This document shows, piece by piece, positions 51,693-59,745 of a stretch of 64,000 nt of DNA (its first letter is position 1; the number at the start of each line of letters is the position of its first letter). The DNA comes from Pseudoflavonifractor phocaeensis (GTDB lineage: Bacteria; Bacillota; Clostridia; Oscillospirales; Oscillospiraceae). Made by a program: the position numbers and the translations under genes. The DNA is taken from positions 1 through 64,000 of the forward strand of contig NZ_JADYUM010000002.1 in assembly GCF_021531815.1 (NCBI RefSeq), written 5' to 3'. The notes beneath the pieces were generated by a model. That model did no database searches and was not told the DNA's origin. It saw only the letters and a list, made by a program, of their open reading frames with translations.

Positions 51693-51738
51693 TGCGGTTT
51701 TCAAGTTTCCCCTCTTGGGTAGATGGGACGGCTTAAAG

Positions 51739-52464
51739 TCAGAGCAGCGCGGTATAGGCCGCCCCCAGCACCAGGGCGGGCAGCATGTTGGCCACCCGGA
51801 ATTTGCTTCCGAAGGCCAGGTTGACGCCCACGCAGAAGATGAGGATGGAACCCAGGAAGGACAGATTGGAGATGACGGCGGGGCTGAACACCGGGGCCAG
51901 CAGCCCGGCGCACAGGGTGACGCCGCCCTGGAGCACGCCCACGGGCAGGGCGGAGAAAATGGCCCCCTTGCCGTAGGTGGAGGCGAAGATAATGATGATG
52001 AGGAAGTCCAGAATGGACTTGGTGAACAGGGTGGAGGGGTCGTGGGACAGGCCGTCCTGAATGGAACCCACGATGGCCATGGCGCCGATGCACACCGTCA
52101 GGGAGGCGGTGACGAAACCCTGAATGAACTGGCTGTCCTCGCCCCGGGAGGCTTTCGCTTTCAGCCAGGCGCCCAGCCGCTCCATCCTGCCGTCAAAGTC
52201 CAGCCATTCACCGATCAAGGTGCCCAGGGCCATGGACAGGATCATGCCCAGGGTGTCCCGAATAGGGGCGCTGGCGAGGACGCCGTTCTCCACCCGAAGC
52301 AGCCCCGGGAGGGCGCCCGCCGCTCCGATAAACATGGTGCACAGGCCCAGGGATTTGACAATGGCTTCCTGGTAGTGCTCCTTCAGGCCGCCCTTGAACA
52401 GCAGGCCGATGAGTCCGCCCACGATAATAGCCGCTACGTTGACGATGGTGCCGATTCCGATCAT
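51739..52464 (-). CDS. DUF554 family membrane protein
   Basis: A 241-residue protein with about seven helices and the family start MIGIGTIVNVAAIIVGGLIG, then FKGGLKEHYQEAIVKSLGLC, GTLIGEWLDFDGRMERLG and CIGAMAIVGSIQDGL. DUF554 (YqgA-like) proteins are widespread; the function is unknown. ATG 52464 follows GGAGTGATACAT. Strong promoter upstream. Confidence 0.92.
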   Translation of the reverse strand: MIGIGTIVNVAAIIVGGLIGLLFKGGLKEHYQEAIVKSLGLCTMFIGAAGALPGLLRVENGVLASAPIRDTLGMILSMALGTLIGEWLDFDGRMERLGAWLKAKASRGEDSQFIQGFVTASLTVCIGAMAIVGSIQDGLSHDPSTLFTKSILDFLIIIIFASTYGKGAIFSALPVGVLQGGVTLCAGLLAPVFSPAVISNLSFLGSILIFCVGVNLAFGSKFRVANMLPALVLGAAYTALL

Positions 52465-52533
52465 ATGTATCACTCCATATCCGGGACTGCCCGGAGACTG
52501 ATCTGAGACTGCCCGCGAGGGGCGGCAGACATT

Positions 52534-52563
52534 ATTATAGCGATTTGGCTCGCCTGTTGTCAA
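52534..52563 (-). promoter_or_regulatory. SigA-type promoter of the DUF554 gene
   Basis: On the minus strand TTGACA, 18-bp spacer, TATAAT: both hexamers are perfect. Confidence 0.85.
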
Positions 52564-52646
52564 TTGGAAGGGGCGGGGCTGCCCACATTGTTACCCGGCC
52601 TGGGGGCGGTCAGAACGGAAAACACGGGAAATGGAGGCTGGCAGCG

Positions 52647-52676
52647 GGCATAACGGGGGGCTTTGGGACATATACC
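52647..52676 (+). promoter_or_regulatory. Possible SigE promoter of spoIIID
   Basis: GGCATAAC (52647-52654), 14-bp spacer, CATATACC (52669-52676) resembles the SigE pattern (ATA-containing -35, CATAnnnT-like -10, 13-15 bp). spoIIID in Bacillus is SigE-dependent. Confidence 0.45.
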
Positions 52677-52712
52677 TTTTCATGCAGGAAACTACATGGG
52701 AGTGGTGCATGT

Positions 52713-52961
52713 GTGAAAGGGAACATGGAAGAACGGGCGGAGCGCCTGGCTCTTTACATCCTGGAGAACCGGACCACGGTCCGTGCCGCCGCGAAGAAAT
52801 TCGGGATCAGCAAATCTACTGTACATAAGGACCTGTCGGAGCGCCTGCCCCTGTTCAACCGGACGCTGTATCTCCAGGTGAAGGGGGTGTTGGAGGAGAA
52901 CAAAGCGGAGCGGCACATCAGGGGAGGCATCGCCACCCGGCGGAAATACAAGGGAATATGA
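52713..52961 (+). CDS. spoIIID: Sporulation transcriptional regulator SpoIIID
   Basis: An 82-residue DNA-binding protein: ERAERLALYILENRTTVRAA, AKKFGISKSTVHKDLSERLP (the HTH), and RHIRGGIATRRKYKGI at the end. This aligns along its length with Bacillus SpoIIID, the mother-cell regulator acting between SigE and SigK. I choose GTG 52713 (GGGAG ten bases upstream), which gives the Bacillus-like N-terminal length; ATG 52725 is too near its AAAGGG. It proves the organism carries a mother-cell sporulation programme. Confidence 0.95.
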   Translation: MKGNMEERAERLALYILENRTTVRAAAKKFGISKSTVHKDLSERLPLFNRTLYLQVKGVLEENKAERHIRGGIATRRKYKGI

Positions 52962-53051
52962 CCGGAGGATGGTCCGTTGACAGCCGGATGGGCCGGGACT
53001 ACAATGGGAGAGAGAACGGCCCCGGACCGCCGGAGAGAGGAAGAAAACACC

Positions 53052-53744
53052 ATGGACATCCACGGACTGCAAAAATTGACGCTGCTGGACTATCCCGGCA
53101 AGGTGGCCTGCACGGTGTTTCTGGGAGGCTGTGACTTCCGCTGTCCCTTCTGCCACAATGGGGAGCTGGTGGAGGGCCCCTTTCCGCCCCCGGAACTGGA
53201 CGACCAGGCCCTGCTGGCCTTCCTGCGCAAGCGCCGGGGCCTACTGGACGGGGTGTGCGTCACCGGAGGGGAACCCTTGCTCCGCCCGGATCTGCCGGAG
53301 CTGTTGGCGCAAATCAAAGAACTGGGCTTTTCCCTCAAGCTGGACACCAACGGGACCCACCCGGAGCGGCTGCGGCGGCTGGTGGAACAGGGCCTGGTGG
53401 ATTACGTGGCCATGGACGTGAAAAACAGTCCCGCCCGCTACGCCGAGACGGCGGGAGTGCCCGGGCTGGACCTTACCCCCATCTGGGACAGCGTGTCCTA
53501 CCTGCTGTCGGATGCGGTGGACTATGAGTTCCGCACCACGGTGGTGCGGGAGTTCCATGACGGGGAGTCCTTTCGGGCCATAGGAGAATGGCTGGCAGGG
53601 GCCAAACGGTACTTCCTCCAGTCCTTCGTGGACCGGGACACGGTGCTCCGGTCTGGGCTCCATCCGTGGGATGAGAGAACCATGGAGGACTTTCTGGCCC
53701 TGGTACAGTCGGATATCCCATCGGCCCGGCTGCGGGGACAATGA
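53052..53744 (+). CDS. Anaerobic ribonucleotide reductase activating protein, NrdG2-type
   Basis: A 230-residue radical SAM protein: MDIHGLQKLTLLDYPGKVAC, cluster CDFRCPFCHNGELV (CxxxCxxC), VTGGEPLL, KLDTNGTHP and VAMDVKNSP. It is the longer activase family often paired with NrdD proteins carrying different reductants. It precedes the second nrdD by 182 bp, separated by its NrdR box and promoter. It could also activate another glycyl radical enzyme. Confidence 0.88.
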   Translation: MDIHGLQKLTLLDYPGKVACTVFLGGCDFRCPFCHNGELVEGPFPPPELDDQALLAFLRKRRGLLDGVCVTGGEPLLRPDLPELLAQIKELGFSLKLDTNGTHPERLRRLVEQGLVDYVAMDVKNSPARYAETAGVPGLDLTPIWDSVSYLLSDAVDYEFRTTVVREFHDGESFRAIGEWLAGAKRYFLQSFVDRDTVLRSGLHPWDERTMEDFLALVQSDIPSARLRGQ

Positions 53745-53794
53745 GAAAACAGCGGGGCGGTCATTGGACCGCTTCGCTGAATTTTGAATGAGAC

Positions 53795-53810
53795 TCACAA
53801 TATCTTGTGT
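53795..53810. promoter_or_regulatory. NrdR-box-like palindrome upstream of the second nrdD
   Basis: TCACAATATCTTGTGT contains the same 14-mer (CACAATATCTTGTG) found before the first nrdD. A weaker AT-rich partner (ACAAAATATTGACC) overlaps the -35 downstream. Confidence 0.75.
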
Positions 53811-53836
53811 TTTTCTAAAAATAACAAAACAAAATA

Positions 53837-53865
53837 TTGACCATCGCTGGAGCGCGTGATATAGT
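53837..53865 (+). promoter_or_regulatory. Promoter of the second nrdD
   Basis: TTGACC (53837-53842), 17-bp spacer, TATAGT (53860-53865). Confidence 0.75.
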
Positions 53866-53926
53866 AAAAGGGTCCCGGGAGTCCGGAGCCGGATTCCCGT
53901 TGAGAGAACAAACGGAGGGATCAGCC

Positions 53927-56314
53927 ATGTACCAGGTGACAAAGCGGGACGGCACCGCCGCCCAGTTCGAGATCGGAAAGATCAGCGCCGCCATCACCAA
54001 GGCTTTTGAGGCCCTGGGCAAACAGTACCACCCCAGCGTCATCGATATGCTGGCCCTGCGGGTGACCGCCGCCTTTGAACCCAAGGTGAAGGACGGATTT
54101 ATCGCCGTGGAGGACATTCAGGACAGCGTGGAGCAGGTGCTGTCTGAGGCGGGCTACGCCGACGTGGCCAAGGCCTACATCCTCTACCGCAAGCAGCGGG
54201 AGAAGGTGCGCAACGTCAACTCCACCCTGCTCAATTACAAGGACCTGGTGGATGACTACCTCCAGATCAACGACTGGCGGGTGAAGGAGAATTCCACGGT
54301 CACCTACTCGGTGGGCGGCCTGATCCTGTCCAACTCCGGGGCCATCACCGCCAATTACTGGCTCAGCGAGATCTACGACCAGGAGGTGGCCAACGCCCAC
54401 CGCAGCGCCGACATCCATATCCACGACCTGTCCATGCTCACCGGCTACTGCGCCGGCTGGTCCCTGAAGCAGCTCATCCAGGAGGGCCTGGGGGGCATCC
54501 CTGGGAAGATCACCTCCGCTCCCGCCAGCCACCTGTCCACCCTGTGCAACCAGATGGTCAATTTCCTGGGCATCATGCAGAACGAGTGGGCGGGGGCACA
54601 GGCTTTCTCCTCCTTTGACACCTACCTGGCTCCCTTTGTCAAGGTGGACCACCTGACCCAGAAGGAGGTCAAGCAGTGCATCCAGTCCTTCGTTTACGGG
54701 GTGAACACCCCCAGCCGCTGGGGCACCCAGGCCCCCTTCTCCAACATCACCCTGGACTGGACGGTGCCTAAAGACCTGGAGCACCTGCCCGCCATCGTGG
54801 GCGGCAAGGAGATGGACTTTACCTATGGGGACTGCAAGCAGGAGATGGACATGGTGAACAAGGCGTTCATCCAGATCATGATCGAGGGGGACGCCAACGG
54901 CCGGGGCTTCCAGTATCCCATTCCCACCTACTCCATCACCCGGGACTTTGACTGGTCGGAGACGGAGAACAACAAGCTGCTGTTCGAGATGACCGCCAAA
55001 TACGGTACCCCCTACTTCTCCAACTACATCAATTCGGACATGGAGCCCTCCGATGTGCGGTCCATGTGCTGCCGCCTGCGGCTGGACCTGCGGGAGCTGC
55101 GGAAAAAGTCCGGCGGCTTCTTCGGCTCCGGCGAGTCCACGGGCAGCGTGGGAGTGGTCACCATCAACCTGCCCCGCATCGCCTACCTGGCGGAGGACGA
55201 GGCCGACTTTTACCGGCGGCTGGACAAGCTGATGGACATTGCCGCCCGGTCCCTGAAGACCAAGCGCACCGTGATCACCAAGCTGCTGGACGCGGGGCTC
55301 TACCCCTACACCAAGCGGTACCTGGGCACCTTTGCCAACCACTTCTCCACCATCGGGCTCATCGGCATGAACGAGGCCGGCCTCAACGCCAAGTGGCTCC
55401 GGGCCGATCTGACCCACGGGGAGACCCAGGAGTTCGCCAAAAACGTGCTGAACCACATGCGGGAGCGGCTGAGCGACTATCAGGAGGCGTACGGCGACCT
55501 GTACAACCTGGAGGCCACCCCCGCCGAGTCCACCACCTACCGCTTCGCCAAGCACGACAAGGAACAGTTCCCCGACATCATCACCGCCAACGAGCATGGC
55601 ACTCCCTATTACACCAACTCCTCCCACCTGCCTGTAGGGTATACCGAGGACATCTTCTCCGCCCTGGACGTCCAGGACGAGCTCCAGACCCTGTACACCT
55701 CGGGCACCGTGTTCCACGCCTTCCTGGGGGAGAAGCTGCCCGACTGGAAGGCTGCCGCCGCCCTGGTGCGGAAGATCGCGGAGAACTACAAGCTGCCCTA
55801 TTATACCCTCTCTCCCACCTACTCGGTGTGCGCCGACCACGGCTACCTCATCGGGGAGCAGCACACCTGCCCCCACTGCGGCCGGGCCACCGAGGTCTAC
55901 AGCCGTATTACCGGCTACTACCGGCCCATCCAGAACTGGAACGACGGCAAGGCACAGGAGTTCCAGGACCGGAAGGTCTATGACATCGGCCGCTCCCGCC
56001 TGCGCCGGGCCGGGATCGCCGGGTCCCTGGTGACGGCGGAGGCCCAGGAGGCGGAACGAGCTTCCGACGGAGAACTGCTGCTCTTCGCCACCCGCACCTG
56101 CCCCAACTGTGCCCAGGCGGAGCGGCTGCTGGAGGAGGCGGGCCTCCCCTTCCGGAAGGTGCTGGCCGAGGAGAACCCGGACCTCGCCGTCCGCTACGGC
56201 GTCCGTCAGGCCCCAACGCTGGTTATGGAAGATGGACAGGCCCCTGTGAAGGTGGTAGGCCTGGGGAACGTCCGGAAATTCATCCAGGACAACCGCCCCG
56301 CGGAAGTGGGATAA
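53927..56314 (+). CDS. nrdD: Class III ribonucleoside-triphosphate reductase with fused C-terminal redoxin domain
   Basis: A 795-residue enzyme. ATP-cone (~1-95, TKRDGTAAQFEIGKISAAIT), catalytic barrel with IHIHDLSMLTGYCAGWSLKQ and NLPRIAYLAEDEADF, a CPHC zinc motif, then the glycyl radical loop VYSRITGYYRPIQNW (Gly ~663). Residues ~716-795 form a thioredoxin/glutaredoxin-like domain with CPNC (725-728) and APTLVMEDG (cis-Pro). It resembles redoxin-dependent class III subtypes rather than formate users. A TrxB gene follows. ATG follows GGAGGGATCAGCC. Confidence 0.93.
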   Translation: MYQVTKRDGTAAQFEIGKISAAITKAFEALGKQYHPSVIDMLALRVTAAFEPKVKDGFIAVEDIQDSVEQVLSEAGYADVAKAYILYRKQREKVRNVNSTLLNYKDLVDDYLQINDWRVKENSTVTYSVGGLILSNSGAITANYWLSEIYDQEVANAHRSADIHIHDLSMLTGYCAGWSLKQLIQEGLGGIPGKITSAPASHLSTLCNQMVNFLGIMQNEWAGAQAFSSFDTYLAPFVKVDHLTQKEVKQCIQSFVYGVNTPSRWGTQAPFSNITLDWTVPKDLEHLPAIVGGKEMDFTYGDCKQEMDMVNKAFIQIMIEGDANGRGFQYPIPTYSITRDFDWSETENNKLLFEMTAKYGTPYFSNYINSDMEPSDVRSMCCRLRLDLRELRKKSGGFFGSGESTGSVGVVTINLPRIAYLAEDEADFYRRLDKLMDIAARSLKTKRTVITKLLDAGLYPYTKRYLGTFANHFSTIGLIGMNEAGLNAKWLRADLTHGETQEFAKNVLNHMRERLSDYQEAYGDLYNLEATPAESTTYRFAKHDKEQFPDIITANEHGTPYYTNSSHLPVGYTEDIFSALDVQDELQTLYTSGTVFHAFLGEKLPDWKAAAALVRKIAENYKLPYYTLSPTYSVCADHGYLIGEQHTCPHCGRATEVYSRITGYYRPIQNWNDGKAQEFQDRKVYDIGRSRLRRAGIAGSLVTAEAQEAERASDGELLLFATRTCPNCAQAERLLEEAGLPFRKVLAEENPDLAVRYGVRQAPTLVMEDGQAPVKVVGLGNVRKFIQDNRPAEVG

Positions 56315-56323
56315 CCCTGGCTC

Positions 56324-56352
56324 TTGCCAAGGGGAATAAATCGAAGTACAAT
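56324..56352 (+). promoter_or_regulatory. Promoter of trxB
   Basis: TTGCCA (56324-56329), 17-bp spacer, TACAAT (56347-56352). Transcription would begin inside the hairpin at 56355-56382. Confidence 0.6.
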
Positions 56353-56354
56353 GA

Positions 56355-56386
56355 AACCGGCCCCGGTTGTCTGGGGCCGGTTCTTT
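56355..56386 (+). terminator. Terminator after the second nrdD
   Basis: AACCGGCCCC / GGGGCCGGTT stem with 8-nt loop and CTTTCT. Confidence 0.65.
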
Positions 56387-56424
56387 CTCATCTGACACAC
56401 AGGACAAACAGAAGGGGTGTTTTT

Positions 56425-57351
56425 ATGTATGACGTGATCGTAGTGGGGGGAGGCCCCGCGGGCCTGACCGCCGCCCTGTACGCCGCCCGGGCTGGCCAGG
56501 ATGTGCTGGTGCTGGAGGGGGAGACCACCGGAGGCCAGATCAACTTCTCCCCTCTGGTGGACAACTATCCCGGGCTGCCCAGCATGAGTGGGGCCCAGTT
56601 TGCCCAGACCCTGACCCAGCAGGCGCTGGACCAGGGGGTTCATATCCGCAATGAGGCTGTGACCTTCCTGCGCACCCAGGGGGACCGGGTGGAGCTGACC
56701 ACCGACAGGGGCCGTTACACCGGGTTGGCTCTGGTGCTGGCCACCGGAGTCACCCACCGGAAGCTGGGCCTGGAGGGAGAGGACCAGCTGGTGGGCATGG
56801 GAGTGTCCTACTGCGCCGTCTGTGACGGGGCCTTCTACCAGGATCGCCCCGTGGCCGTGGTGGGGGGCGGGGATACCGCCCTTCAGGAGGCATTGTTCCT
56901 CTCTGCCCGCTGTTCCAAGGTGACGGTCATCCACCGCCGGGACCTGTTCCGGGGGGAGAACGGCATGGTCCGGCAGCTGCGGGAGCGGGACAACGTGGAA
57001 TTTCTGCTGAGCCACCGGGTGGATAGCCTGCTCCGGAATGAGGAAGGCCTCACCGGTCTGGTGCTGGCCGATTTGAAGACCGCCCAGCGGAAGGAACTGG
57101 CGGTGGACGGCCTGTTCATCGCTGTGGGCCAGGAGCCGCGGAACGAGATCTTTGCCAACCTGGTGATGACCGACGACAGGGGCTATTTCCTGGCGGGGGA
57201 GGACTGCGGTACCAGTCTGCCCGGAGTTTTTGCCGCCGGGGACTGCCGGGTGAAGCAGGTGCGCCAGCTTACCACTGCCGTGGGGGACGGCGCGGTAGCC
57301 GGACTGGCTGCCAGCGCCTACGCCGACGCCCACCGGAACTGTGGGACGTAA
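56425..57351 (+). CDS. trxB: Thioredoxin reductase (NADPH)
   Basis: A 308-residue flavoprotein: FAD motif VVGGGPAGLTAALYAAR, disulfide CAVC (in SYCAVCDGAFY), NADPH motif VVGGGDTALQEALFL followed by VTVIHRRDLFRGE, and C-terminal PGVFAAGDCRVKQVRQLTTA. The HRRxxxR pattern indicates NADPH preference. It follows the redoxin-fused NrdD by 110 bp and could reduce that redoxin domain. ATG 56425 follows AAGGGGTG. Confidence 0.94.
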   Translation: MYDVIVVGGGPAGLTAALYAARAGQDVLVLEGETTGGQINFSPLVDNYPGLPSMSGAQFAQTLTQQALDQGVHIRNEAVTFLRTQGDRVELTTDRGRYTGLALVLATGVTHRKLGLEGEDQLVGMGVSYCAVCDGAFYQDRPVAVVGGGDTALQEALFLSARCSKVTVIHRRDLFRGENGMVRQLRERDNVEFLLSHRVDSLLRNEEGLTGLVLADLKTAQRKELAVDGLFIAVGQEPRNEIFANLVMTDDRGYFLAGEDCGTSLPGVFAAGDCRVKQVRQLTTAVGDGAVAGLAASAYADAHRNCGT

Positions 57352-57355
57352 CTCC

Positions 57356-57877
57356 ATGCGGGATGCCTCCCGCCGGGTCGCGGTGTGCGGCGTGAGCGCC
57401 GCCCTGTGCGTGGTGCTGATGGTGCTGGGCAGTGCCATGGGGATCATGACCTATGTGTGTCCCATGCTGGCAGGGCTGGTGGTCGGAGTCATCCGGGAGG
57501 AATTGGGCGTCCGGGACGCCCTGACCCTGTGGGCGGTGGCCGGGCTGCTGGGGCTGCTTCTGGTGCCGGAGCTGGAGATGGCGGCCCTGTTCGCCGGGCT
57601 GTTCGGCTGGTATCCGGCCATCCGGCCCGCTCTGGAGCGCCTGACCCGGTGGCGGCGCAGGGCGGCCAAGTCCGCCCTGTTTCTGGGGGCCGTCCTGGCG
57701 GTGTACGGGGCGCTGTTCTGCCTGCTGGGACTGGAAGGGCTGGCGCTGGAACACGGCTGGGAGGCCGCCCTTCTGCTGGCGCTTTTTTGCCCGGTGTTCT
57801 TTTTCTATGACCGTGCGCTGGGGCAGCTGGCTCCCACCCTGGCCCCCTGGCTGCGCCGCCTGCTGCCCCGGCGCTGA
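57356..57877 (+). CDS. Membrane protein, possibly ECF S-component-like
   Basis: A 173-residue protein with five to six helices and a start (MRDASRRVAVCGVSAALCVV) like energy-coupling-factor substrate-binding subunits. The ATG lies 4 nt after the trxB stop, so it is cotranscribed. No ligand can be inferred. A GTG at 57341, inside trxB, is an alternative start. Confidence 0.6.
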   Translation: MRDASRRVAVCGVSAALCVVLMVLGSAMGIMTYVCPMLAGLVVGVIREELGVRDALTLWAVAGLLGLLLVPELEMAALFAGLFGWYPAIRPALERLTRWRRRAAKSALFLGAVLAVYGALFCLLGLEGLALEHGWEAALLLALFCPVFFFYDRALGQLAPTLAPWLRRLLPRR

Positions 57878-57900
57878 ATCCGATCAAAGGAGCGACCGCT

Positions 57901-58854
57901 GTGGAGTATTACTTTGCCCCCATGGAGGGGGTCACAGGCGCCATTTACCGCACCGCCCACCACCGGTATTTTCCCGGCGTGGACAAGTATTACATGCCCT
58001 TCCTTACCCCCACCCGGGACCATGTATTCACCCCGCGGGAGCTGCGCAATATCCTGCCGGAGCACAACCGGGGCTTCCGGGCGGTGCCCCAGCTGCTGGT
58101 CAAGAATCCGGAGGACTTCTGCTGGGCGGCCCAGGAGCTGTACGCCATGGGGTACGACGAGGTCAACCTGAATCTGGGCTGCCCCTCGGGCACGGTCACC
58201 GCCAAGGGGAAGGGCGCCGGGATGCTGGCCGATCCGGAAGGGCTGGAGCGGTTTTTGGAGGAAGTCTTCGCCCATGCGGAGGGGGCCGTCTCCATTAAAA
58301 CCCGGCTGGGCATGGAGTCCCCGGAGGAATTTCCCCGTTTGCTGGAGATCTTTGGGAAATATCCCATCTCTCTGCTCATCATCCACCCACGGGTCCGAAA
58401 GGATTTTTACCGGGAGCCGGTGCGGATGGAGGCCTTTGAACAGGCGCTGGCCGGCTATTCCGGGCCGCTGTGTTACAACGGCGGCCTGGTGACGGCGGAG
58501 GGCTGCGCCCGGCTCCGGTCCAGGTTTCCCCAGGTGGATCGGGTGATGATGGGCCAGGGGATGCTGGCCGACCCAGCGCTGGTCCGAAAGGCCAAGGGCG
58601 GACCGGGCGCGGACCGGGAGACCCTGCGGGCCTTCCACGATGAGTTGTATCATACTTATTTGGAAGTATTCGGCAGCCAGAAGAACACAGTGTACCACAT
58701 GAAGGAACTGTGGGGCTATCTGAGCCGTCTGTTTGCCGGGGCGGAAAAACCCCTGAAACAACTGCGCAAGGCCTCGGACTCCGCCGCCTATGAGGGTGCG
58801 GTCAATCAGATCTTCCGGGAGTGTCCCCTGCTGGAGGATGCGGATTGGACATAA
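57901..58854 (+). CDS. tRNA-dihydrouridine synthase family protein
   Basis: A 317-residue FMN enzyme: YYFAPMEGVTGAIYRTAHHR, VNLNLGCPSGTVTAKGKGAG with the catalytic cysteine, SIKTRLGMESPEEF, and VMMGQGMLADPAL, all typical of Dus proteins. It reduces uridines in the tRNA D-loop. GTG start follows AAAGGAGCGACCGCT. It ends the trxB-membrane protein-dus run. Confidence 0.92.
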   Translation: MEYYFAPMEGVTGAIYRTAHHRYFPGVDKYYMPFLTPTRDHVFTPRELRNILPEHNRGFRAVPQLLVKNPEDFCWAAQELYAMGYDEVNLNLGCPSGTVTAKGKGAGMLADPEGLERFLEEVFAHAEGAVSIKTRLGMESPEEFPRLLEIFGKYPISLLIIHPRVRKDFYREPVRMEAFEQALAGYSGPLCYNGGLVTAEGCARLRSRFPQVDRVMMGQGMLADPALVRKAKGGPGADRETLRAFHDELYHTYLEVFGSQKNTVYHMKELWGYLSRLFAGAEKPLKQLRKASDSAAYEGAVNQIFRECPLLEDADWT

Positions 58855-58989
58855 AAGTGCGCCCGGCGCCTGGGCCATGGCAGTCGTCCTGAATGACATA
58901 GCATGGGATCACACCCGTGAGGGGGCTTTCCCGGCGATTTCTGAGGATCGTTTTTGAATCTGTCCCAAACCCCGACAGGGGCTTCTGAG
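58855..58989. other. Stretch without a gene after dus
   Basis: About 135 bp between the dus stop and the terminator at 58990. I see no reading frame with a ribosome site and no recognisable RNA. Confidence 0.3.
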
Positions 58990-59021
58990 GGGAGGCTGTG
59001 TTTTGGCACAGCCTCCCTTTT
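58990..59021 (+). terminator. Terminator of the trxB-dus unit
   Basis: GGGAGGCTGTG / CACAGCCTCCC stem with 6-nt loop and TTTT. Confidence 0.85.
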
Positions 59022-59210
59022 CGTTTATGCGGCTTCGCGGACATATTTTGAGTGCAAAGAGTTCCCTTTTTTGAAATGTGGGGCAGCTCCATGAAAAGGC
59101 GGGACCGCATTGCCTTGCGGTTAATACACTGTTGCAGCATCTGTTCTTCCCGGGGAGGAAAAGCAGCGGTACAATAGGGCTGCAACGTAAGAACAAGGGA
59201 GGAGGATCCT
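59022..59210. other. Upstream region of the flavodoxin gene
   Basis: About 190 bp, AT-richer than average. A TACAAT at 59170-59175 could be a -10 with a poor -35. A small hairpin CCGCA-TTGCCT-TGCGG lies near 59106-59122. No regulator gene adjoins the three redox genes that follow. Confidence 0.3.
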
Positions 59211-59722
59211 ATGGACCGGGCATTGATCGCGTTTTTTCCAGAGCTGACGAGAACTATTTCAGCGGAGTGCTGCGAAGGGTGAGGGTAGGCAATACCGAGA
59301 TAGCCGCACAGCTGCTTCGGGAGCTGACCGGGGCGGACCTGTTTAAAATCGAGCCGGTTCAGCCCTATTCCAAGGATTACAACGAGTGTATTGCCCAAGC
59401 CCAGGAGGATCAGCGCCGGGACGCCCGTCCTGAATTAAAAAGCTGTCCGAACAGTCTGGACGGGTACGGCACCGTCTATCTGGGCTACCCCAACTACTGG
59501 GGGACCATGCCTATGGCGGTGTTCACCTTTTTGGAGCGGTTCGACTGGAACGGCAAGACCATCCGGCCCTTCTGTACCCACGAGGGCAGCGGCCTGGGCC
59601 GTAGCGAGAGCGACATCCGCCGGCTGTGCCCCGGCGCAAAGGTAGAGACGGGGTTGGAAATCTATGGAAGCACCTCCGCTAAGGCCGGTCCAGCAATGAA
59701 AAAGTGGTTGGCACGGGAATAA
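59211..59722 (+). pseudogene. Flavodoxin-family gene interrupted by a -1 frameshift
   Basis: ATG 59211, after GGGAGGAGGATCCT, reads MDRALIAFF and then leaves frame at a run of six T (59232-59237), ending at a TGA at 59280-59282. Adding one T would join MDRALIAFFS to RADENYFSGVLRRVRVGNTE, a flavodoxin-like FMN-binding start, and continue to the stop at 59722: GYGTVYLGYPNYWGTMPMAV, FTFLERFDWNGKTIRPFCTH. The downstream domain is well preserved. Cause may be real inactivation, slippage, or an assembly error. It heads a three-gene redox unit. Confidence 0.8.
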
Positions 59723-59745
59723 GGGGACAAAGAAGGAGGAGCAAT

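Noticed and set aside
53921-56407. Long minus-strand frame opposite the second nrdD
   Set aside because: Same antisense shadow effect; no recognisable domain, while the plus strand holds all reductase motifs.
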